Assembly (NCBI GenBank): GCA_964023205.1
Contig: OZ026847.1
Span: 1,610,819 to 1,674,818 of the forward strand
Direction: 5' to 3'
Source of the DNA: Lutraria lutraria
Lineage: Eukaryota; Mollusca; Bivalvia; Venerida; Mactridae
DNA: 64,000 bases
Below are positions 30,701 through 42,700 of the stretch, piece after piece. Under the pieces are notes generated by a model. It was not told the DNA's origin. It saw only the letters and a list, made by a program, of their open reading frames with translations, and made no database searches. Within the stretch, counting starts at the first letter, position 1. Every line of letters starts with the position of its first letter. A program made the position numbers and the translations under genes.

Positions 30701-33700
30701 TAGGAAAACTTTGTTAACACTGTAGATGTCACTGTTTTAATTGGATCTTCACCAAACCTTGTCAAAATGTTTGCCTCAATGATATGTGGGTCAAGGACAT
30801 GGGTCAGCCGGGTTCAAAAACTGGGTCACAAGGTCAAATCTTTGGTAAAAATCTTGTAAAAGCTCTTAATGTCATGGTTTTGATTGGATCTTGGCCAAAC
30901 CTTGTCAGATTGTTTGTCTTAATGATATTAAGGACACGTTCAAATATGGGTCACAAGGTCAAATCTTAGGAAAACCTTATTAACACTGAAGATGTCAAAT
31001 TTTGATCGTATCTTCACCAAACCTTGTCAGACTGTTTGTCTTAATGATATGTAAGACAAATTCGAACATAGGTCGTCTGGGGTCAAAAACTAGGTCACCG
31101 GTTCAAAACAATGATTTAATGAGTGAACAGTGATTGTCATGTGAGCGATATAGGGCCATCTTGGCCCTCTTGTTTATCTAGCCATCAAGGTTATAACCTA
31201 CTGGTAATTAGATGATACAGGTACGCTTTTTCATGTTATTGTTCAACCTTTTCCCCCTCAACACACTATTTTTCTGCTTTTTACGGGCCTGCTTACCATA
31301 CCCCTAAATGTGTAAAAAAACACTGCATTATAGTATTATGTAACATAGGTAGACAATATGAGGTTCCGTGTTGTCAGGTTCAGAATTTAGAGATTTATGG
31401 TAGTGGTACAGTATTTAGCAGGTGACAATTCTGACAAAGATGCAGATTTAGCATCCAATAAGTTGGTGATCTCACTCGTATGTTTTCAGTTACCTGTAAC
31501 TGACAGTCATGATAGAATTATGTATGGACATGAGCTTTGCAACAGGTATAAACGATTCTATGTTTGGTGGAATACATCGTTGAAAACGTCTTTGACAGTT
31601 TGTCATCCTGAAACAGTGAAAACAGTGATGAAAACTTCAGGTCAGTACTGGTGTCATCCTGCACCAAGGTATTGCATTGATGTGGACACATACCTGTTGT
31701 CATTCCAATTCAATACTAACATTTCTTCTCTAGATATAATAACTCTAGATAAATGATCATAAATTAGTTTAATGTAGATTGTCTAATACCTGTGTAGATT
31801 AGTGTACTGTAGATTTGTGTAGAACGGATGTGAAATTGGAAAGTTATTTCTGTTTGTTTTTTTGTACTAACAAAAGTTTTGATTTAAACACCTGTTTTGG
31901 CTGTCCAAATAGAAAATCATAGTGTGTCTTTGAGAATGTACAATGGAATTAGACCATGCTGCAGTGCAGGTAAGGAGCAGGTTTCATCTGGTGGTGGATA
32001 CTAAACCAGCGTCCCATTCAGTCACATCCAATTTAGCATATCTACTTCCTGTGTATCTTTCAGCTTCCCAAAACTGACAGTCATGATAGAATTTTATTTG
32101 GCACTGGGCTTTGCAACACTTATAAAAGATATTTTGGGTGGTGGAATACGTCAATGAAATGTTTTGTAACAGTTTGTCATCATGAAACTGTAAGGATGGT
32201 CATGAAAACTGCAGGTCAGTAAAACTCAGACATCATCTTAGCTTGCTGTGGTCAAGTTTTGTATGTTGTCAATACTAACTCAGGTTCACGATCAGCATTG
32301 TATTGCAGTTAAATTCACACATGTTTTTTATGAGGATTAATGCCGGCTATAAATAATTGTTATTAATTGCCTGTACATTTTGTCAAGCCTTTGAACATTA
32401 AATTTTTTAGTATTACAAGGGAGGTTGGTCATCACAGCAACCCTGAGCGAGTGGTTAGGGTGGGAATGGGAGGTCAAAGGTTCTTACCCCAGTGGAGACT
32501 GGGTTAGAATTGATACAGTCAAATGGTGGGCCGCCAGCTAGTTAATTAATGGTTACCGTAGGCCCATCTGAGTCGGATGCCTCAGGCAAAAAAAGGAATT
32601 GTGAGGTACTGTGCAAACAAAAGGTAGGTGTTTCATAAGCCAACTTGACTGGCCCTTTCAATAGGGGTGACACAACAATAAACACAATCTTTACCTGTAG
32701 ATGACCCCAATTGATTTTAAGGTCAGTATGTGAAAGGTTACAGTGACCTGTCAACACAAAAACCTTGTCCAACCAATAACTAGAGAACGATTGGCCCTAT
32801 GATCCTCAGATTTAATTGGGAATTTGGTCATTACAAGAAGACGACCAGGGTTCTCATTAACAGCAGGCTACAGGCCAATTTAGCTGCTTAGAAATGTGTT
32901 TGGGCTGGTTAGGAATCTCAATTAAACGTTCATAAAATATTGCTAGAAAATGCCCAGACCCCTCTAGCAGGCCTGTTAGTCTAGCATTTGGGCCTATTGG
33001 CCACAAACTTATTGAGAACCCTGGATGACCCTTATTGATTTTGAGGTCAGTATGTCAAAGGCCAAAGTCACAGTGATTTTCAACCCAAAAACCTTGTCTG
33101 ACCAATGACTGGAGAATGATTTGGCATAAGGTCCTCAGGCTGGTTATTGCATGTAGATGACCCCTATTGATTTTAAGTTCAATAGGTCAAAGGCCTTACT
33201 ATCCAGTTGGCCTTTTGGGGGCATCCATGTTTTACAAACACTTCTTGTTGACCTTAGTGAATTAGTCAGTTGTTTTCCACTCATTTTCTTAAAATGTGGA
33301 TTTTAGCTTTCTTCATAATCACATTACACATTTCACATACCAGTATTGATACTTGTCCAAACACTTTAAGTTTTTTCATAATGCATGCATGCTTGCATGG
33401 AAATGGCCTCTTAACTTAGTGATGGAGTATGACAGTAGATACTTTATATAGTTACCTTGTCATAGTGCTGACAATATTGATACAGAGTGATGTTAGATTT
33501 ATTGATTTTAGAATAAATACCATAAATCTCAAATATTTGTATTCTACACATCAAAATTACCATAAATCTCAAATATTAGTATTCTACACATCAAAATTAC
33601 CATAATTATGCAGCAATGACCATAAAAGTCAGGTATATTGATTGTAAGAGAAAACTCTATGCAACATAGGTTGAGTTAAGATAAAACAGCATGTACTTCA

Positions 33701-36700
33701 GCAATGCATGCGGGCTAAAGTTTTGTAAATTTTGTTTTGCTGATTTAACATGAATAACTGCACGTAGCTCAGTGTACATCATAACATGCATATTTACTGT
33801 AGTCTATAGAGTATTACACATGACCAAACTGCATAATTCATTATCACAATGAGAATAAGGAAGAAAATGTTATAAAGCTATGAAATTGTGTTGCTTGTTA
33901 GGGACTATTTGTAAATGAACTTTAATTACCATGAAAAGCTGAACAAGTGCCACTTTTACATGACGCCATACAACAAAGCCAGTTTCACCCTTATCCAGGT
34001 AATTTAGCCCACTTTCATTTTGAAACAGTCCATTATCAATTTAAGGGAAAATTTAGATGTAAACAATATAGAGCCTGACCAGATTGTATGGGTGTGTATG
34101 CTGTGGGTGTGCATGCTGTGGGTGTGCATGCTGTGGGTGTGCATGCTGTGGGTGTGCATGCTGTGGGTGTGCATGCTGTGGGTGTGCATGCTGTGGGTGT
34201 GTATGCTGTGGGTGTGCATGCTGTGGGTGTGCATGCTGTGGGTGTGCATGCTGTGGGTGTGTATGCTGTGGGTGTGTATGCTGTGGGTGTGTATGCTGTG
34301 GGTGTGTATGCTGTGGGTGTGTATGCTGTGGGTGTGTATGCTGTGGGTGTGTATGCTGTGGGTGTGTATGCTGTGGGTGTGCATGCTGTGGGTGTGTATG
34401 CTGTGGGTGTGTATGCTGTGGGTGTGCATGCTGTGGGTGTGTATGCTGTGGGTGTGTATGCTGTGGGTGTGTATGCTGTGGGTGTGTATGCTGTGGGTGT
34501 GTATGCTGTGGGTGTGTATGCTGTGGGTGTGTATGCTGTGGGTGTGTATGCTGTGGGTGTGTATGCTGTGGGTGTGTATGCTGTGGGTGTGTATGCTGTG
34601 GGTGTGTATGCTGTGGGTGTGTATGCTGTGGGTGTGCATGCTGTGGGTGTGCATGCTGTGGGTGTGCATGCTGTGGGTGTGCATGCTGTGGGTGTGCATG
34701 CTGTGGGTGTGTATGCTGTGGGTGTGCATGCTGTGGGTGTGCATGCTGTGGGTGTGCATGCTGTGGGTGTGCATGCTGTGGGTGTGTATGCTGTGGGTGT
34801 GTATGCTGTGGGTGTGTATGCTGTGGGTGTGTATGCTGTGGGTGTGTATGCTGTGGGTGTGTATGCTGTGGGTGTGTATGCTGTGGGTGTGCATGCTGTG
34901 GGTGTGTATGCTGTGGGTGTGTATGCTGTGGGTGTGTATGCTGTGGGTGTGTATGCTGTGGGTGTGTATGCTGTGGGTGTGTATGCTGTGGGTGTGTATG
35001 CTGTGGGTGTGCATGCTGTGGGTGTGCATGCTGTGGGTGTGTATGCTGTGGGTGTGCATGCTGTGGGTGTGCATGCTGTGGGTGTGTATGCTGTGGGTGT
35101 GTATGCTGTGGGTGTGCATGCTGTGGGTGTGCATGCTGTGGGTGTGTATGCTGTGGGTGTGTATGCTGTGGGTGTGCATGCTGTGGGTGTGTATGCTGTG
35201 GGTGTGCATGCTGTGGGTGTGTATGCTGTGGGTGTGCATGCTGTGGGTGTGCATGCTGTGGGTGTGCATGCTGTGGGTGTGTATGCTGTGGGTGTGCATG
35301 CTGTGGGTGTGTATGCTGTGGGTGTGTATGCTGTGGGTGTGCATGCTGTGGGTGTGTATGCTGTGGGTGTGTATGCTGTGGGTGTGTATGCTGTGGGTGT
35401 GCATGCTGTGGGTGTGCATGCTGTGGGTGTGCATGCTGTGGGTGTGCATGCTGTGGGTGTGTATGCTGTGGGTGTGCATGCTGTGGGTGTGCATGCTGTG
35501 GGTGTGCATGCTGTGGGTGTGCATGCTGTGGGTGTGCATGCTGTGGGTGTGCATGCTGTGGGTGTGTATGCTGTGGGTGTGCATGCTGTGGGTGTGTGCA
35601 TGCTGTGGGTGTGTATGCTGTGGGTGTGTGCATGCTGTGGGTGTGCATGCTGTGGGTGTGTATGCTGTGGGTGTGTATGCTGTGGGTGTGTGCATGCTGT
35701 GGGTGTGTATGCTGTGGGTGTGTATGCTGTGGGTGTGCATGCTGTGGGTGTGCATGCTGTGGGTGTGTATGCTGTGGGTGTGTGCATGCTGTGGGTGTGT
35801 ATGCTGTGGGTGTGCATGCTGTGGGTGTGCATGCTGTGGGTGTGTATGCTGTGGGTGTGTATGCTGTGGGTGTGCATGCTGTGGGTGTGTGCATGCTGTG
35901 GGTGTGCATGCTGTGGGTGTGCATGCTGTGGGTGTGTGCATGCTGTGGGTGTGTATGCTGTGGGTGTGTATGCTGTGGGTGTGCATGCTGTGGGTGTGCA
36001 TGCTGTGGGTGTGTATGCTGTGGGTGTGCATGCTGTGGGTGTGTATGCTGGCCTGGCTCCATCCTTGTGGTGAAAGATTTGCAGTTTTGGTTCCACCGTT
36101 GTATGGTAAAGCAATGACTTAGTTACAATGTATTTATTTAATGGTAAGAAGTATTTTTTACCTCCTGGATATTTAAGATTGTTGTGTTAACAGTTACTTG
36201 ATCAATATGATGTAGGCTGCTAAACTCTTTTAACATACCTTTCATGCTTTTGAGGTCACCTAACTTTTTTGTGGTATTAAACTTTTGGTTCAGCAGCAAA
36301 AGTAGGGTCAGAGTCTGGAGTAACCTTAAATGCAATGGTTTTGTTTGACCTGATGGTGTACATCAATGCAATCATTTACTAGTACATCTATTGAAGTAGT
36401 TATGCCTGAACTGTCTTAGGTTGATCTACTTAAACTTAGACTATAAAAACAATATTCATAGTTTGAACACTACAAAATGATTTTCCTGCTTGGTTAGCTA
36501 AGTGTATAGAATTCTATTTCATTGATCAAGTGGATGCTAGAATCATGTGACTTGTGAAAACTTGCCTGAAGATATTTATGCTCTGCTTATATGTAACTAT
36601 GGAAGGGGTACAGTTGAGTGTGTGTAGGTTAACTGGAAAGTCTGGTTAGATAGTGAATAGCTGCTGATAAATATACATAAAGTAAATATAAACAAATTCA

Positions 36701-39700
36701 ATTTATCTTGAGCTACATGCATGCAGTTCAGTATTCAATAAAGTTGATTGTAAAGATAAACAATTGTAAAGATATGGTTCTGCTCACATTAAAATATTTA
36801 ATAAATATGGTAATGCTCATTCTAACAAATTCAAATTGGGACCATGAAAATACATTCCAACATTTAGTTTTGTGTTGCCACATAAATTGATGTTTGGAGG
36901 AGATTGGGTCTTTGTATCAGGAACATATTTGTTTATAAATAAAAATTGTCTCCAATGAATTTAAGGTTTTGGTTCATCCTGTAAAATATTCACTCAAACA
37001 GTTATACAAAGTTTAAAATGCAAAAACATTCATGGACGTCAGAAGTTGAGGGTAAAAAATGACCCTTTTGCTGATAATCATTTAAAGGGTCAATAAAAGT
37101 TCCTACTCATGTTATAGTAAATTTTACCATTTGGTATGTCAATTCTCAAGAGTCAGAATCTTTATTTAGCTATTTCATAGACTGAGTCAAAATGTTGTGT
37201 CAAATGTCTGAGCCCTGATTGAATTTATGTATGTAGTTTATGTGTTTGCTGTACAAATCAGATGTGCACTGGAGTCTCATGTAGTGTAGATATCATCAGA
37301 ATATTTAATAGCAATAGTCAGGCATTAGACTCTTTTAGTGTTTCGTGTATAATGTGTTTAGCCAAAAAAATGAATACAGTGAAACCTCTCCAGAGCAGCC
37401 CTCTCTTCACCAACAATCTCTCTTCAACAACATCATAATTTTTACCAACTGTACGTACCACTTAACTATTCATTTAATCTCTAAATTAACAACCTTGCAA
37501 CAACGGCATAATTTTGCTTTTCCCAAAGGGTGTTGCTTTGTAGAGGTTGCGCTGTACCTGATTTCCCGAAACATGTCCAAAAAGTATATGATCAGTAGGA
37601 AGGTAGAATTTTTATTTTTTAAGTGTACATGCATGTATACTATAGTACGTTCAGAATAATTTGGGCAGAAAAATAAGATTGTTTAGGTTATTGAAAACTT
37701 ATAGGAACTTTTATGCCTCATGTAGAACAATGCATGTGGTTTGTCTAGATTTCTTCCTTATTTCTAAGTTATGTCTTACTAATTTATTATTATACATCAC
37801 TCCTTGCCTATGCTTATTCCGGAAACACATTTTGCTACTATTTATCTACAAGAACCAGTTTCCAGATTTGTGGTTTGGGGGGGGGGGGATGAAGAGGGGG
37901 GGGGGGGGTAAATATCTTGACTGAAGCTAGCATTTAGCTTTAAACTTACAAAGAGCTGATGTATCTGGAGACCTGTTACTTTATGTCACATTTAATGTCA
38001 CCTTATTTATCAAAACTAATACTCACTTTTGTAATATTGTTCAAGCATTATTGAACCTTCTATTTTTAAACTAAAAAGAAACTGTGTATTGTGTAATACA
38101 TGTATATTCCTACTTTAATATATAAATAGTATCTTTAACATTTTGAAATATTAAAAACAGTTTCTTTGTAAATAAAGATCACTTTATCAAATGTACACTT
38201 TGCATATTCTATTGTTTATTTGTCCACTTCAGTTTGTTTATAAACATGTTCATATACAGAGAAATAAGAAACACTTTTCTACTTTTGGCAGATAATTTGT
38301 TGACAAATGATTAATGATTTGCCTCCAAGTTGTTCTTTAATCATTTGGGTATGTTGGCTGTTATTTACAAATTGAGTGTATAAGTAAGGATTAGTCCTGA
38401 TTGGAAACCGCTTGAGTACCGACTGTCCCTGAATATCAGCCAATATTGCTCTATCACTTGATTGTTAATATGACAATGTATCTGTTTTCAGAGCCAAAGC
38501 CTATTGGTTTTGGAGGCATGTACAGATTTGGACTCCCCTGGCTGGGGGAGGGTCTCCTCATTGCTGGAGGTCAGAAGTGGGCGCGGTCACGGAGACTGTT
38601 GACTCCCGCATTTCATTTTGATATCTTGAAGCCGTACATTGGTGTATATAATGATGCTGCTGACCAATTATCAGTAAGTGGAAATCAGCAGCAGCAGAAA
38701 TGTTAAATACAACATGCACAGCTCTACATGGACAATTAATATTTACTAAGGATTAAAACTCTGATAATAATGTCTATCATACAAATCAATAATAGTGACT
38801 TACATAGTGAACTTAAAATGGGCATTTTTAGCTGATTTAATACAGAAAATGATTGATTTTCAAGCTGATTAATGGGATGATGTATCCCTAACATTAATGG
38901 GTATTTTTAGAATTTCTAGTATGAGTGTGAACTCTTAAGTTACTAGTATATATGTTAAACTTAAGATTATTTAAAGTATTCATATCAATTTGTTATTTGA
39001 AATAAAAATATGCCAACAACTTAGTTTTTGTCGAATACTACTCAAATTTACTCAAACACAAGTAAATGCAAAGTACGGTAATAAATGTATGCGTGCGCAT
39101 TTCCGATGCACTTCTATGGCAACTACATGAATATTTTTTTTTTTTCAGAATAATTTGATGAGGTATGCTGAGAAAAATGAGAAATTTGAAGTTTTTGAGT
39201 ACATAAGTAAATCTACGCTAGATGTCATTCTGAGATGTGCATTTTCCTACATTACTGATTGTCAGAAAGAGAGTGGGTAAGTTTTAAAACAGAGCATGAA
39301 AGGTGTTGAATAAAAGTCTTGTGGCACTTACACTAAGTTACAGTAAGCATCTTACATTAATTACATTGTGATTAAATATTGACCTTATAAAACGATCTTC
39401 AAGTTATTGGCTGCTAGCTATTTAGGAAAAAATGAGAATTTGCTTTTGTTTAGTTAAGCTTGATTGTGACTTAGTTTAAGGTTGTGACTAAATTGACACT
39501 ATAAATTTGTTGAGATCTGACTTTCATTAAGAAATTTGTCTTAAGCACCCAGTGACAAATACCAAAGTTGTGTAAAACTGAAAGATCAAGCCTGCATGAT
39601 CATGCTAGAGAGATGCATATACATTTTAATTACATTTCAGAGTTAAACATCCATATGTGAAAGCTGTTGAGCAGATAGCTGATATGTGGAACTTTCGTGC

Positions 39701-42700
39701 TAGAAAACCATGGTTGTATCCCGACTTCATTTTTTACATGACGAAATACGGACGAGAGTTTAGCAAGAATTGTGACTATGTACACGGGATAGCTGAAGAC
39801 ATCATACAGAAGAGGAAAGCCGCTCTTGTACGCATGTTTCAAGTTTAATTCTGAACTAAACTATTGAAAATACATGTCCTTGGTGAAAAGGACTGATAAA
39901 TATAATACTATGTCCTTCTGAATCACTGGTGAACTTAACACAACTATTCCGTTTTCTCTTCTTAAAGTCCCATAATCATATAAATTTATCGGTTGTAATA
40001 GTTTCTGTTTGTTCTATAACAGAGGAATCCAGTGTGTTTTCCTCCCGTGCGTACTTTATAGCAAGAAAAAATGTTTCCAAAACCACTATGGTATTTTTTT
40101 CAATATCATTGAAAAAAATACTATTTATAGAACAGCTGTGTTTCCCCGCAGTCATGTTATGCACACGGCATGAAGTGACGTCATGCGCGATATATATTTC
40201 AAGTTTACAAAAGCAAAATTCACAGCGAAATGAGTGTTTTTAGAAGAAAAGGGGCTTGTTTCTTCGGTAATAATAATATTATCTTTGGATAATATCAGCA
40301 ATTGTTTGTTTTTTGCATATATTTTTATAGCAAAAAGCTAATGGGACTTTAAATGCAGTTCTAAAATTATATTTATTTGTAACAGTTATAATGCTATCAA
40401 ATCAAAAGATATCAGTGGACTTGTGATATTTTTAAGGTGTTAGTGGGGAACAGTGTAAGTCACATATTTCAGGAAATTCATTAATGTTCAGAAAACATAG
40501 CGAACAAAATAATACATAAATAAGTTTTGCTTGTATTGGTATAGTTATGCCAGAGAAGCATTTACCGACTGCCAAATTTTATGGCTGTTATATGCTTTTT
40601 AAATCATTCATATACACAGTGTAATACTGTGATGCTGACATTCTACAAGTTAAACCTAGAAGATGATTATTTCAGGAGAAGAATGGTGAGCAGACAGACA
40701 GAAAGTATTTAGATTTTCTGGATATACTTCTTACAGCACGTGATGAGACAGGACAAGGTCTGACACCTCTGGAAATAAGGAATGAAGTGGATACATTTCT
40801 GTTTGAAGGTACTTAATTTTATACTAAGTTATCATTGTTCTCTAAGTTATCATTCTTCAATAAGTTATCATTACTCAATGAGTTATCATTACTCAATGAG
40901 CTATCATTCTTCAATAAGTTATCATTACTCAATGAGTTATCATTCTTCAATAAGTTATCATTCTTCAATGAGATATCATTCTTCAATAAGTTATCATTAC
41001 TCAATGAGCTATCATTCTTCAATAAGTTATCATTACTCAATAAGTTATCATTACTCAATGAGTTATCATTCTTCAATAAGTTATCATTCTTCAATGAGAT
41101 ATCATTCTTCAATAAGTTATCATTACTCAATGAGCTATCATTCTTCAATGAGTTATCATTACTCAATAAGTTATCATTACTCAATGAGCTATCATTCTTC
41201 AATGAGTTATCATTACTCAATGAGTTATCATTACTCAATGAGCTATCATTCTTCAATGAGTTATCATTACTCAATAAGTTATCATTACTCAATGAGTTAT
41301 CATTCTTCAATGAGTTATCATTACTCAATGAGCTATCATTCTTCAATAAGTTATCATTACTCAATGAGATATCATTCTTCAATAAGTTATCATTACTCAA
41401 TGAGCTATCATTCTTCAATAAGTTATCATTCTTCAATAAGTTATCATTACTCGATAAGTTATCATTCTTCAATGAGTTATCATTCTTCAATAAGTTATCA
41501 TTACTCAATAAGTTATCATTCTTTAATGAGTTATCATTCTTCAATAAGTTATCATTACTCAATAAGTTATCATTACTCAAAAAGTTATCATTTTTTAATA
41601 AGTTATCATTCTTCAATAAGTTATTTTTAGCTCACATGTGACAAAGTGACAGGGTGAGCTTTTCTGATCAGTCTCTGTCCGGCGTCAGGCGTCGTCAAAC
41701 TTCACCTTGCGAACACACTAGGGGCCACATTTTTAGCTCAATTTTAGCAAAACTGGGTCAGAATGTTAATATTGACAAAATCTCGGACGAGTTCGTCAAA
41801 AGCTGGGTCACCAGTTCAAATCTTAGGTAAAAATTTTGTAAAAGCTCTAAATTGCATGGTTTTAATTTGATCTTGGCCAAACCTTGTCTGATTGTTCGTC
41901 TCAACGATATTGAGGATAAATTCAAATATGGGTAATCTAGGGTCAAGAACTAGGTCACGAGGCCAAATCTTAGGAAAACCTCATCAATACTGTAGATGTC
42001 AAATTTTGATTGTATCTTCACCAAACCTTGTCAGAATGTTTGTCTTAATGATATGTAAGACAAATTCGAACATAGGTCATCTGGGGCCAAAAACTAGGTC
42101 ACGAGGTAAAATCTTTGGAAAACTTTGTCTATGCTGTAGTTTTCATGGTTTTGATTGGATCTTCACCAAATTTTGTCAGAATGTTTGTCTTATTTATATG
42201 TAGGACAAGTTCTAACATGGGTCATCTGGGGTCAAAAACTAGGTCACCGGTTCAAAACAATGTTTTAATGAGTGAACAGTGATTGTCATGTGAGCGATAT
42301 AGGGCCATCTTGGCCCTCTTGTTTATTAAGTTATCATTCTTCACTTAGTGATTTTAGCTATGGATACATTGCTTGTATATAGGAATGAATTCGCAGTCTG
42401 CACCCTATGAAAGTGTTACACCACAATACAGTACATAAATTGACAAACTCTGGATTTAGCAGCTAATACACATTAAAAACTGAGCAAAAAAATGGATGCT
42501 GTTAAAGAAACAGACGTTACATAACAACAAAGTATATCCTGGTGGTTGATCTAAGAATGTAGAGCTCCTCTAGCTGTCAATTTCAATAGTGCAGCTACAA
42601 CCAGCTAATTAAGTCTTCTCATCCTAAATATATAATACAGATCATGTTTCTGCAATTTTACTTGTCATACAATGAAGAGCGCTGATTGTTTTACTAGATT

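Noticed and set aside
25914..32214. Exon 2 copies as remains of several tandem P450 genes
   Set aside because: No extra exon 1 or exons 3-11 are seen between the copies, and all intact copies share splice phases, which fits exon duplication within one gene better.
34004..36122. Very long open frames on both strands (660-700 residues, repeats such as CMLWV and HTHSM)
   Set aside because: The 15-base unit is divisible by three and contains no stop in any frame, so all six frames stay open. There is no signal of a protein, and it lies in an intron.
40782..41641. Open frames with [11 protein letters not shown] or [11 protein letters not shown] repeats
   Set aside because: Produced by the 18-base minisatellite after P450 exon 6, on both strands alike.
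41625..42327. Helitron
   Set aside because: A 3' hairpin is present, but the end is not CTRR and a likely 7-base target duplication flanks it; Helitrons make none.
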